The notes under the pieces are model-generated. The model was not told where the DNA came from. It worked only from the letters and a program-made list of their open reading frames with translations, and searched no databases. Shown here one piece after another: positions 9,026 to 17,372 of a stretch of 64,000 nucleotides of DNA. The translations under genes were made by a program, and so were the position numbers. Source of the DNA: Brevibacillus reuszeri (GTDB lineage: Bacteria > Bacillota > Bacilli > Brevibacillales > Brevibacillaceae); assembly GCF_001187725.1 (NCBI RefSeq), contig NZ_LGIQ01000009.1, positions 1,859,493 through 1,923,492 on the forward strand. The letters run 5' to 3'. The first letter of the stretch is position 1; each line of letters opens with the position of its first letter.

Positions 9026-9049
9026 ATGTGGAATGTAGATCATTGGTAA
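9026..9049 (+). CDS. Possible 7-codon leader peptide MWNVDHW
   Basis: ATG TGG AAT GTA GAT CAT TGG TAA is preceded by AAAGGAG with an 11-base gap. It lies between the structured RNA and the fhs start, 36 bases before that start. Two of seven codons are Trp. It could be a translated attenuation peptide or chance; the evidence is the ribosome site, the compact frame and the position. Confidence 0.3.
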   Translation: MWNVDHW

Positions 9050-9085
9050 ATAAACAAGAAATTCATGGAATGTAGGGAGGCAAGC

Positions 9086-10714
9086 ATGAAGCCGATTGTT
9101 GAGATTGCCAAGACAGCAGGTATCGATGAAAATGATCTGGAGCTTTACGGAAAGTTTAAAGCGAAACTATCTAACGATCTGTGGGAAAAGGTGAAGGACC
9201 GTCAGGATGGCAAGCTAATCCTCGTTACAGCAATGAATCCCAATCCAGCAGGAGCAGGCAAGACTCTCACCACGATTGGTTTATCACAAGCCCTCAATCT
9301 ATTGGGGAAAAAGACGATTGCCGCACTTCGCGAGCCTTCGCTAGGACCGTGCATGGGCATTAAAGGAGGAGCTACAGGCAGCGGAAAAGCGCAAATACTT
9401 CCTGCCGACGAGATCAACCTTCATTTTACAGGCGACATTCATGCGATTACGGCAGCTCATAATCTATTGGCAGCCATGATTGACAACCATATATTTCAAG
9501 GCAACCCGCGTGGCCTGAATCCAAAGAAAATCGTTTGGAAACGGGCGATGGATATGAACGACCGCGCTTTGCGTAATATTGTCATCGGGCTCGGTGACAG
9601 CAACGGAATGACGCGGGAAGATGGGTTTATGATTACTACGGCTTCAGAAATCATGGCGATTCTTTGCCTGAGTGAAAGCTTGGCGGATTTGCGAGACCGC
9701 TTGGCACATATCATCATCGGCTATGACTTTGACGACCAGCCTGTCCGGGCAGAGGAAGTCAATGCTGTCGAAGCTATGGTGGTGCTGCTGAAGGAAGCGA
9801 TCAAACCAAATCTCGTACAAACGATCGAGGGTACGCCAGTCATCATTCATGGCGGGCCGTTTGCAAATATTGCCCATGGTTGCAGTAGTGTCATCGCAAC
9901 TAAAACGGCGCTGAAGCTGGCTGACTACGTTGTGACAGAGGCTGGATTTGGCGCTGATCTCGGCGCGGAGAAGTTTTTTGACATCAAATGTCGAAAAGCG
10001 GGTCTTACTCCTGCGGCGGCAGTTGTCGTCATCACGGTCCGTTCACTGAAATACAACGCAGGGGTAAAGGTTGCCGATCTGGCAGCAGAGAACCTTGATG
10101 CTTTGGAAAAAGGCTTCGCTAACGTGAAGCGGCATTTGGAAAACCTCGAAAAGTTCGGGGTGCCGGCAGTGGTTGCTATTAATCATTTTGCGACCGATAC
10201 CCAAGCAGAGGTAGAAAAAGTAATCGCGCTTTGCCAAGAGGCCGGGGCAGAGGCAGCACTCTCAAACGTATGGGCAGAGGGCGGAGCGGGTGGAACTGAG
10301 CTGGCTGAAAAAGTATCGCGAGCCGCAGAAAGACCATCGCAATTCCGTCTCCTCTATGAAGAGGAGCTGACGGTGAAGGAGAAGATCGAAACGATTGTCA
10401 AAGAGGTGTACCGTGGATCGGGAGTCGTTTTTTCTCCAGGCGCACTGAAAACCATTCAGAAGGTAGAAGAAATGGGCATGTCCCATTTGCCAGTCTGCAT
10501 GGCGAAAACACCGTACTCCTTTACGGATCGTCCTGATATTCTGGGCGCCCCTACTGACTTTACCATCCAAGTGAGTGAAATTCGTGTCTCTGCGGGAGCG
10601 GGCTTTATCGTTGCTCTGACAGGCAGCTTGGTTACGATGCCAGGTCTACCGAAAAAGCCGGCAGCGGAATTGCTCTATGTCGATGAGGATGGCGTAATTA
10701 ACGGACTGAGTTAA
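9086..10714 (+). CDS. fhs: Formate-tetrahydrofolate ligase (divergent)
   Basis: This enzyme makes 10-formyl-THF from formate, THF and ATP in the cytoplasm, feeding purine and one-carbon pathways. At 542 aa it is close to family length. It shows NPAGAGKTLTTIGL (P-loop), REPSLGP, GIKGGATGSGK, INLHFTGD, HAITAAHNLLAAMIDNHI and MNDRALRNIV. Several positions differ from the canonical enzyme as I know it: PAGEGKT reads PAGAGKT, GPVFGIKGGAAGGGY reads GPCMGIKGGATGSGK, and VPMEDIN reads LPADEIN. It may therefore be a diverged paralogue. The ATG at 9086 has GGGAGG upstream; the frame extends to 9065 without such a site. The long structured leader suggests regulated expression. Confidence 0.88.
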   Translation: MKPIVEIAKTAGIDENDLELYGKFKAKLSNDLWEKVKDRQDGKLILVTAMNPNPAGAGKTLTTIGLSQALNLLGKKTIAALREPSLGPCMGIKGGATGSGKAQILPADEINLHFTGDIHAITAAHNLLAAMIDNHIFQGNPRGLNPKKIVWKRAMDMNDRALRNIVIGLGDSNGMTREDGFMITTASEIMAILCLSESLADLRDRLAHIIIGYDFDDQPVRAEEVNAVEAMVVLLKEAIKPNLVQTIEGTPVIIHGGPFANIAHGCSSVIATKTALKLADYVVTEAGFGADLGAEKFFDIKCRKAGLTPAAAVVVITVRSLKYNAGVKVADLAAENLDALEKGFANVKRHLENLEKFGVPAVVAINHFATDTQAEVEKVIALCQEAGAEAALSNVWAEGGAGGTELAEKVSRAAERPSQFRLLYEEELTVKEKIETIVKEVYRGSGVVFSPGALKTIQKVEEMGMSHLPVCMAKTPYSFTDRPDILGAPTDFTIQVSEIRVSAGAGFIVALTGSLVTMPGLPKKPAAELLYVDEDGVINGLS

Positions 10715-10734
10715 GAGTATGAAAAACGAATCAG

Positions 10735-10772
10735 AGCTGACACCTTTTGCAATGGGTGTCAGCTTTTTTTTT
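10735..10772 (+). terminator. Intrinsic terminator of fhs
   Basis: AGCTGACACC and GGTGTCAGCT form a perfect ten-bp stem followed by nine T residues. Confidence 0.95.
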
Positions 10773-10835
10773 CGAATCAGCGCGTATACATACGTAAGAG
10801 TATTGGATTGGGAAAAGAGAATGGAGGAGAGCGCA

Positions 10836-11213
10836 ATGGGACTATTTGATGGTCTGATGGGCAACGCTTCAGAGGTCAACATCGTTGAAATCCAAAATGA
10901 GCTGGGGCCAATTTTGGCGAAAAATGAAAGGCTGGAAAAAGCATACAAACTGATTCGCGATATGTTTGTATTCACAGATAAGCGCCTGATCTTGATTGAT
11001 AAGCAGGGACTTACAGGAAAAAAGGTGGAGTTTCATTCCATTCCGTATAAAAGTATTACGCATTTCAGCATTGAAACAGCGGGAAATTTTGACTGGGATG
11101 CCGAGTTGAAAATTTACATTTCCGGGAGCCAGATGCCGATCCAAAAGCAGTTTAACAAGAATCTCAACATCTATGAGGTGCAAAGTGTGCTGGCTGACTA
11201 TGTGCTAAGATAG
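10836..11213 (+). CDS. Small PH-domain-like protein (YvbH/bPH family)
   Basis: A 125-aa soluble protein without a signal peptide or membrane segment. The core FVFTDKRLILIDKQGLTGKKVEFHSIPYKSI..F and the alternating hydrophobic strands are typical of bacterial pleckstrin-homology-like proteins of the YvbH/DUF1696 kind. The start is set at 10836 because GGAGGAGAG lies just upstream and the protein then begins MGLFDGL, a usual opening in this family. The longer frame back to 10719 runs through the fhs terminator. It stands alone between two terminators. Function is unknown. Confidence 0.8.
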   Translation: MGLFDGLMGNASEVNIVEIQNELGPILAKNERLEKAYKLIRDMFVFTDKRLILIDKQGLTGKKVEFHSIPYKSITHFSIETAGNFDWDAELKIYISGSQMPIQKQFNKNLNIYEVQSVLADYVLR

Positions 11214-11378
11214 GGAGAAGCTGGTCGATTTTGTGCAAAAATTGGGGCTTTTTTCCGGTCGGAAAAACGAGCATTGTCGAACGTTTTTAGGTGCGCAGCC
11301 ATTTGCATTTTGAAGAAATGCATGGTACGATTACAGCTATGTTCTTTGTGGGGTGCATTTGTACAATCGGGGATAAAG

Positions 11379-11416
11379 GGGCATGTTCCGGATCGTAAGG
11401 AATAGTGCCCTTTTTT
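11379..11416 (+). terminator. Terminator-like hairpin in the leader of the DEAD-box helicase
   Basis: GGGCA/TGCCC with an inner TTCC/GGAA pairing is followed by six T residues, 48 bp before the helicase start. The preceding PH-like gene ends 165 bp earlier, so this hairpin may be an attenuator in the helicase 5' leader and not simply that gene's terminator. Confidence 0.6.
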
Positions 11417-11464
11417 AGTGAGAATTTTATAGAAGAAGGTATAGAAAAAGGAGACTGAAGTGCA

Positions 11465-12991
11465 TTGGCAACTTTTTATGAATTTGGATTAAGCGACTCA
11501 CTTGTTCGCGCATTAAGCAATATGGGATTTGAAGAGGCAACTGCCATTCAAGTTCAAACCGTTCCAGTAGCCCTGCAAGGCCGGGACTTGATTGGTCAGG
11601 CACAAACGGGGACGGGTAAGACAGCAGCATTTGGTATTCCCCTCATCGAAAGATTGGATGAGAAAAGCGGAAATATCCAGGGTGTTGTATTGACTCCAAC
11701 CCGCGAGTTGGCAGTTCAGGTAGCAGAAGAGATCAATAAGATTGCCCAATTTAAAAACATCTCTGCTCTGCCTATTTACGGTGGTCAAGACATTACTCGG
11801 CAAATCAAGGCCTTGAAAAAACGTCCTCAAATCATCGTTGCGACACCGGGTCGCTTCATGGACCATATGAGAAGAAAGACCATTCGACTCGATTCCATTG
11901 AGATTGTGGTTTTGGATGAAGCCGACGAAATGCTGAACATGGGCTTTATTGACGACATTAAAGAAATTTTGCAGGAAGTGCCGGATAACCGTCAGACCTT
12001 GTTGTTCTCAGCAACAATGCCAAGAGCCATTCAAGAGATTGCTCAGCAATTTATGACGGAACCTACACTGATCTCGGTGAAAGCAAAAGAAGTAACTGTT
12101 CCTAACATCGAGCAGCAATATATGGAAGTAGCAGAAAAGCAAAAGTTTGATGTGCTGTGCCGTTTGCTGGACATTCACTCCCCTGAGCTGGCTATCATCT
12201 TCGGTAGAACCAAACGTCGTGTAGATGAGCTGTCTGAAGCGCTGACTAAGCGCGGCTATGGTGCGGAAGGTATTCATGGTGATTTGAATCAGGCAAAGCG
12301 CGACAGCGTCCTGCGCAAGTTTAAAGAGGGTACTATCGAAGTACTCGTCGCAACAGACGTAGCTGCACGCGGACTGGATATCAGCGGGGTTACCCACGTA
12401 TTTAACTTTGATATTCCACAAGACTCCGAGAGCTACGTACACCGTATCGGTCGTACAGGACGTGCGGGTAAAACTGGTTTGGCCATCACTTTTGTGACCT
12501 CTCGCGAAATTGACCATCTGCGCCTGATCGAGCGTGCGACCAATCGCCGCATGGAGCGCCGCACTGTGCCAAGCATGGCGGAAGCATTGGAAGGGCAACA
12601 GCGCATGGCTGTGGACAAGATTTTGGAGGCTTCTGGACTAGACAATCTGTCCGCTTACAAAACTCTTGCAGAGCAATTGCTTGAGGATGTGGATTCCGTT
12701 ACACTCGTATCTGCAGCACTCAAGCTGTTAACCAAAGAGCCAGATATGACACCAATTCGTCTGACAGAAGAAGCACCTCTTCGTGTTGGCAAGAAAAAGC
12801 TGCCACCAAAAGGCAGAGGCGGATTTGGTTCCGGCTTTGGCGGCAAGCGTCCGTCTCGCCCACGTAGCGGTGAATCCCGTCCGCGCAGTGGAGAATCCCG
12901 CCCTCGCAGTGGCGATTCTCGTCCACGCAGCGGTGACTCTCGTCCGCGTAGCTCCGAATCTGGCAGCAGACCATATAACAAACAACGCTAA
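11465..12991 (+). CDS. cshA: DEAD-box RNA helicase (CshA/DeaD type)
   Basis: This ATP-dependent RNA helicase acts in mRNA decay, ribosome assembly and cold adaptation. All core motifs are visible: the Q motif near residue 21, AQTGTGKT (I), PTREL (Ia), DEAD (II, in DEADEMLNMGF), SAT (III), and HRIGRTGRAGKTG (VI). The C-terminus has a glycine-rich segment and five seven-residue SRPRSGE/D repeats, a basic RNA-binding tail. The start is TTG at 11465 behind AAAAAGGAG. At 508 aa the length suits CshA-type helicases. The long leader with a terminator-like hairpin suggests attenuation. Identification as CshA among paralogues is probable, not certain. Confidence 0.9.
   Translation: MATFYEFGLSDSLVRALSNMGFEEATAIQVQTVPVALQGRDLIGQAQTGTGKTAAFGIPLIERLDEKSGNIQGVVLTPTRELAVQVAEEINKIAQFKNISALPIYGGQDITRQIKALKKRPQIIVATPGRFMDHMRRKTIRLDSIEIVVLDEADEMLNMGFIDDIKEILQEVPDNRQTLLFSATMPRAIQEIAQQFMTEPTLISVKAKEVTVPNIEQQYMEVAEKQKFDVLCRLLDIHSPELAIIFGRTKRRVDELSEALTKRGYGAEGIHGDLNQAKRDSVLRKFKEGTIEVLVATDVAARGLDISGVTHVFNFDIPQDSESYVHRIGRTGRAGKTGLAITFVTSREIDHLRLIERATNRRMERRTVPSMAEALEGQQRMAVDKILEASGLDNLSAYKTLAEQLLEDVDSVTLVSAALKLLTKEPDMTPIRLTEEAPLRVGKKKLPPKGRGGFGSGFGGKRPSRPRSGESRPRSGESRPRSGDSRPRSGDSRPRSSESGSRPYNKQR
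12854..12958 (+). repeat. Five 21-bp tandem repeats encoding SRPRSG(E/D)
   Basis: Five in-frame units of 21 bp encode a seven-residue basic repeat at the helicase C-terminus. The units differ at synonymous positions, so the peptide is better conserved than the DNA. The unit number could vary between strains. Confidence 0.85.
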
Positions 12992-13006
12992 TCGAAAAAG
13001 ACAAGG

Positions 13007-13040
13007 CCGATGCGATCTCAAACGCATCGGTCTTTTTTTT
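13007..13040 (+). terminator. Intrinsic terminator of the helicase gene
   Basis: CCGATGCG and CGCATCGG form a perfect eight-bp stem followed by TC and eight T residues. Confidence 0.95.
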
Positions 13041-13212
13041 GTGATTATCACTCGGATGTTTTCCGAAGCCTGGTAACTGCTCTTTTCTCCTAGCTCATAG
13101 ATGATCTAGGCAGTGTTGGAGAAGCTACTTATGACAAGGGATTACAGGTATATGCCAGTGGGTTATTAAGTTTTGGCAACAGCGAAACCGACAAATTCGC
13201 CTTTTGATTTTG

Positions 13213-13241
13213 TTGTGACACGTATGTAAACGCTTTATATT
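13213..13241 (+). promoter_or_regulatory. mtlA promoter overlapped by a cre (CcpA) site
   Basis: TTGTGA (-35), a 17-bp spacer and TATATT (-10) lie about 70 bp before mtlA. ATGTAAACGCTTTATA at 13224-13239 matches 14 of 16 positions of the cre consensus WTGNAARCGNWWWCAW and covers the spacer and -10. This suggests catabolite repression by CcpA. The rest of the 13041-13308 gap shows only an imperfect CCTAG/CTAGG hairpin near 13092. Confidence 0.65.
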
Positions 13242-13308
13242 TGAGGCATGAACTACTTCTATTGAATCCTGTCAACATATGATCATTTTGTAAAAGGAGG
13301 GTCAACGT

Positions 13309-14769
13309 ATGGCTAACGTGGCTACAAAGGACCAAGCCTCGGGAGGATTGCGCGTCTCGGTACAAAAGTTTGGTCGATTCTTAAGTGCGATGGTGATGCC
13401 AAATATCGGGGCGTTCATTGCATGGGGATTGATTACTGCACTGTTCATTCCGACAGGCTGGTTGCCTAATGAGGACATGGCCAAGCTGGTTGGGCCAATG
13501 ATTACGTTTTTATTGCCGCTTCTGATTGGTTATACGGGCGGTAAAATGGTTCATGACGTTCGAGGCGGTGTCGTGGGTGCTGTTGCCACGATGGGGGTAG
13601 TGGTTGGTGCCGATATCCCGATGTTCTTGGGTGCAATGATTATGGGACCACTCGGCGGATGGGTCATCAAAAAGGTGGACCAGATGCTGGAAGGAAAAAT
13701 ACCTGCCGGGTTTGAAATGCTCGTAAACAACTTTTCAGCAGGGATTTTCGGAGGTTTGCTCACATTACTTGCTTTCAATGCAATCGGACCGGTTGTAGTC
13801 GGTTTAAGCAAGGCACTTGCAGCTGGTGTACAGGTGATCGTAAATGCTGGACTCTTGCCGCTCGCAAGTATTTTGATTGAACCGGCGAAGATCTTGTTCT
13901 TAAATAACGCCATTAATCATGGCATCCTGAGCCCGATTGGTCTGGATGAAGCTTCAAAAATTGGTCAGTCGATTTTCTTCCTGTTGGAGACAAATCCTGG
14001 CCCAGGTTTGGGAATCTTATTGGCATACTGGCTGGCTGGCAGAGGAAATGCGAAACAATCTGCTCCAGGTGCCATCATTATTCACTTCTTTGGCGGTATC
14101 CACGAGATTTACTTCCCGTACATCCTGATGAATCCACGCTTGATTCTTGCGGTAATCGGCGGTGGAATGGCTGGTGTATTCACCTTCACTTTACTGGGTG
14201 CGGGCTTGGTAGCGCCACCTTCTCCAGGCAGTATTTTTGCCTTGAGTGCGATGGCACCACGCGGGGGATTGCTGCCCGTACTGGCTGGCGTCGTAGCAGC
14301 GACTGTCGTTTCGTTCATCATTGCCTCTGCGTTCCTGAAAATGAGCAGCAAGAATGAGGAAGATGATATCGAGAAAGCAACGGAAAAAATGCAGGAGCTG
14401 AAAGGGAAAAAGCAGGAAAAAGTAGAAGAGGAAGAAATTGCAGCAACAGCAGCGCCTACAGCAATAGCAGCAACGGAAGCTGTGCTTGCCACAGACGTGA
14501 AAAAGGTCGTATTCTCGTGCGATGCAGGGATGGGATCAAGTGCGATGGGAGCTGCATCCTTGCGCAAGAAATTCAAAAGTGCAGGGCTGGAGCATATTAC
14601 GGTGATCAACACCGCGATCAACGATATTCCACTTGATGCTGACATCGTTATTACGCACAAATCTTTGACCGAACGAGCACAAGTAAAAGCTCCTGATGCT
14701 GAGCATATTTCAATTGATAACTTCTTGAATAGTCCGGAGTATGACAAGTTGGTCAAACGCCTCGGTTAA
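13309..14769 (+). CDS. mtlA: PTS mannitol-specific EIICB component
   Basis: This membrane permease phosphorylates mannitol during uptake to mannitol 1-phosphate. Residues 1-345 form the hydrophobic EIIC domain with the conserved GGIHEIYFPYILM (about 262-274). A charged linker (350-395) leads to EIIB, whose phospho-cysteine is Cys404 in FSCDAGMGSSAMGA. No EIIA domain is attached, so the separate MtlF below supplies it. GGAGG precedes the ATG at 13309. It heads the mannitol operon, behind a sigma-A promoter with a cre site. Confidence 0.95.
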   Translation: MANVATKDQASGGLRVSVQKFGRFLSAMVMPNIGAFIAWGLITALFIPTGWLPNEDMAKLVGPMITFLLPLLIGYTGGKMVHDVRGGVVGAVATMGVVVGADIPMFLGAMIMGPLGGWVIKKVDQMLEGKIPAGFEMLVNNFSAGIFGGLLTLLAFNAIGPVVVGLSKALAAGVQVIVNAGLLPLASILIEPAKILFLNNAINHGILSPIGLDEASKIGQSIFFLLETNPGPGLGILLAYWLAGRGNAKQSAPGAIIIHFFGGIHEIYFPYILMNPRLILAVIGGGMAGVFTFTLLGAGLVAPPSPGSIFALSAMAPRGGLLPVLAGVVAATVVSFIIASAFLKMSSKNEEDDIEKATEKMQELKGKKQEKVEEEEIAATAAPTAIAATEAVLATDVKKVVFSCDAGMGSSAMGAASLRKKFKSAGLEHITVINTAINDIPLDADIVITHKSLTERAQVKAPDAEHISIDNFLNSPEYDKLVKRLG

Positions 14770-14777
14770 GGGAATCA

Positions 14778-14797
14778 ACGCTAGTGAGAGCTAGCGT
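14778..14797 (+). terminator. Intercistronic hairpin between mtlA and mtlR
   Basis: ACGCTAG/CTAGCGT forms a seven-bp stem with a six-base loop followed by CTTCCCTCTTT. The tail is weak for a terminator, so it may act as partial termination or mRNA stabilisation downstream of the highly needed mtlA. Confidence 0.5.
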
Positions 14798-14829
14798 CTT
14801 CCCTCTTTGCGTTAGGAGGGGGACAGAGC

Positions 14830-16935
14830 ATGCAGATATCCTCGCGACAACGATCCATCGTAGAAGTTTTGATGCAGGAACAAAAAGGAGCAACGGTTGG
14901 GTACATTGCCGAGCATATCGGCGTGAGTGCCCGAACGATCCACAGGGAGCTCGAAGCAGTAGAAGAGCTGCTCGCGGAATATGGAATGAAGCTGAAGCGA
15001 AAAGCAGGAGCCGGTGTAGAAATCGTAGGGACAGAGGAGCAGAAGCAGAGCTTGCGGACTTCTGTCCTGCATCAGACGACGACCCAGTTTCCTGCCCAGG
15101 AGCGAAAGGTCATCATTCTCTGCTCGTTGCTGGAGGCATCTGAGCCTGTCAAGCTCATATCCCTGGCAATTGATTTGAAGGTAACGACAGCCACCATCAG
15201 CCATGATCTGGACGATCTGGAGGTCTTGCTTGCCCGGTATGAGCTATCCCTCTTGCGAAAACGAGGCTACGGTGTAGAGCTGCTCGGCACCGAGTCCTCG
15301 AAGCGGAGAATGATCAGCCGGTTGATCTCCGAGCATTTGGACGACCATGAAATGATTGGCGTAATCAAAGAAAACATTCAGAACAAGGCGCTTCGCAACA
15401 TTGACTCAATCTCGGAGCGTTTGCTCGGTCTTATTGACCGGGAAAAACTGATCAAAGTCGAAAATGCTTTAAACAATTTGGAAGACGATCTCCCCTATCA
15501 TTTGGCGGACAGTGCCTACATTGGCCTCGTTACCCATTTGGCACTGGCTGTCGAGCGGGTAGAAAAGGGAGAGAATATCCACTTTGACGAAAAAACCTTG
15601 AGCGAGTTGACTGACACAGCAGAGTACAAGGCAGCAGAGCGCATTATCGAAAGGCTCCAGCTCATGTTTCAGATGGAGATTCCTACTGCCGAGATCGGCT
15701 ATATCACGATGCATTTACGTGGAGCCAAGCTGCGCCATTCGCAAGAGGAGTCTTTTTGGCCGGAAAATACAGAGCTGATGACTACGACCTACCGTTTGAT
15801 CCAGCTATGCGAAGAGCGTTTGGGAGTACCCTTGAAAGAGGACTCATCGCTGTTTCATGGACTGCTGACACATCTGGAGCCTGCCTTGTACAGACTGAAG
15901 CGAAAGATGGAGATACGCAATCCGATTCTGGATCAAATCAAGAGCAATTACGATGAGCTGTTTATGGTCGTACAAGAGGCTGTGGCAGTAGTCTTCCCGC
16001 AGTTTGAGGTTCCTGAGGAGGAAATCGGTTATCTCGTAATGCATTTGGGAGCGGCTCTGGAAAGAACGCGGCAAGAACAGCAGCGTTACCGGGCACTCGT
16101 CGTTTGCTCGAGTGGGATTGGGTCCTCCAAGATTTTAGCCACTCGCATCAAAAAGGAAATTCCCGAGATTGTCAGCCTCCAAAATCTTTCCATGTTTGAT
16201 TTGGGGGACATCCCGGCAAGTGAGTACGATCTCATCATCTCGACCATCCCGTTGCCACTCACGCCGATGGAATATGTGGTGGTCAGCCCGTTGCTGCCGC
16301 CGGATGACATTCAGAAAATCAAATTTCATCTTCATAGCACGGGAGAGAGACAGCCTGTATCAAAGGAAATGACCGTAGCATCCGCCAGGAAAAATCCGGT
16401 TGGACTGCTGCTGGAGATGCAAAATTACTCCCGCTACGCAAGCGATATCGTGGAGGGCTTGTGGGTGAGAGAATGGGATAACCGCGAGCTGGATTTACGT
16501 ACGCTTTTAGGAAAAATGACTCAGGATTTACTGGAGAGCCAAGCAATACAGGCAGTTGATCCAGTCGTGCAGCAGCTGCTTGATCGGCAAAAGCTCGGGG
16601 GATTAGGTATCCCGGGTACTTCGATGGCATTGTTTCACGGTAGAAATGACCACGTCAAAAAAGTATCGTTTACCATTCACAGGCTACAGGAACCACTGCT
16701 GCTCAAATCGATGGATGACGAAGAAATGTCCATTCATTTGCTGCTGCTGATGCTCGGCCCGCGGGATGTACCACAAGAGGGCCTTGAAGTATTGAGTGAG
16801 CTCAGCTCGCTACTCATTGAAGAAGAATTGCAAAGCGTATTGGAGATAGGAGAAACACAGCAAATTGCTGATTATATAGCAGATCAATTGTATTCGTTTT
16901 GCTTGAAAAAGATAGGATGGGAGAGAACAAAATGA
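14830..16935 (+). CDS. mtlR: Mannitol operon activator MtlR (HTH-PRD-EIIB-EIIA)
   Basis: This PTS-regulated transcriptional activator of mannitol genes has 701 aa, typical of MtlR. It carries an N-terminal HTH (SARTIHRELEAVEELL), a second winged HTH near 100, two PRDs with the usual histidines (THLALAVERVEKGENIHF; GYITMHLRGAKLRHS; HGLLTHLEPALYRLKR; GYLVMHLGAALER), an EIIB-Gat-like domain (VVCSSGIGSSKILATRIKKE) and a C-terminal EIIA-Mtl-like domain from about 540. Phosphorylation by HPr and MtlA tunes its activity in relatives. It overlaps mtlF by four bases. Confidence 0.93.
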   Translation: MQISSRQRSIVEVLMQEQKGATVGYIAEHIGVSARTIHRELEAVEELLAEYGMKLKRKAGAGVEIVGTEEQKQSLRTSVLHQTTTQFPAQERKVIILCSLLEASEPVKLISLAIDLKVTTATISHDLDDLEVLLARYELSLLRKRGYGVELLGTESSKRRMISRLISEHLDDHEMIGVIKENIQNKALRNIDSISERLLGLIDREKLIKVENALNNLEDDLPYHLADSAYIGLVTHLALAVERVEKGENIHFDEKTLSELTDTAEYKAAERIIERLQLMFQMEIPTAEIGYITMHLRGAKLRHSQEESFWPENTELMTTTYRLIQLCEERLGVPLKEDSSLFHGLLTHLEPALYRLKRKMEIRNPILDQIKSNYDELFMVVQEAVAVVFPQFEVPEEEIGYLVMHLGAALERTRQEQQRYRALVVCSSGIGSSKILATRIKKEIPEIVSLQNLSMFDLGDIPASEYDLIISTIPLPLTPMEYVVVSPLLPPDDIQKIKFHLHSTGERQPVSKEMTVASARKNPVGLLLEMQNYSRYASDIVEGLWVREWDNRELDLRTLLGKMTQDLLESQAIQAVDPVVQQLLDRQKLGGLGIPGTSMALFHGRNDHVKKVSFTIHRLQEPLLLKSMDDEEMSIHLLLLMLGPRDVPQEGLEVLSELSSLLIEEELQSVLEIGETQQIADYIADQLYSFCLKKIGWERTK

Positions 16936-17366
16936 AAAACATACTGACAGCTGAGAAAATCATGTTGAATGCAAAGGTAGCAACCAAAGAAGAGGCGATC
17001 CGACTGGCGGGCGATTTGCTCGTGAAGGCTGGTCATGTGACTTCCGCTTATGTAGAGAAAATGCAGGAGCGCGAGCAGCTCGCTACAACCTATATTGGAA
17101 GCGGCGTTGCCATTCCGCACGGCACGAACGAGTCGAAGCAGGAAATCCAATCTACAGGAATTTCGATTGTCCAGGTTCCTGAAGGGGTTGATTTCGGAGA
17201 AGGAAATATCGCTTACTTGCTGGTGGGAATTGCGGCAGTTGGGGATGAGCATTTGGAGGTACTCTCCAATATCGCGATCATTTGCTCCGAGGAGGAAAAC
17301 GTCAAACGAGTTGTGCAAGCGACGTCTGCTGCCGAGATTATCGACCTGTTCTCCGAGGAGGTGTGA
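16932..17366 (+). CDS. mtlF: PTS mannitol-specific EIIA component
   Basis: A 144-aa cytoplasmic EIIA of the mannitol/fructose family. It accepts phosphate from HPr and passes it to the EIIB cysteine of MtlA. The active histidine is His63 in GVAIPHGT. The ATG at 16932 overlaps the mtlR stop (ATGA) and has a GGGAGAG site; earlier in-frame starts inside mtlR are disregarded. It is followed six bases later by mtlD. Confidence 0.95.
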   Translation: MKNILTAEKIMLNAKVATKEEAIRLAGDLLVKAGHVTSAYVEKMQEREQLATTYIGSGVAIPHGTNESKQEIQSTGISIVQVPEGVDFGEGNIAYLLVGIAAVGDEHLEVLSNIAIICSEEENVKRVVQATSAAEIIDLFSEEV

Positions 17367-17372
17367 TCGCGT

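Noticed and set aside
12655..12981. Antisense reading frame of RGRESPLRGRDSP repeats
   Set aside because: It is the reverse-strand shadow of the SRPRSGE tandem repeats in the helicase gene and has no ribosome site.
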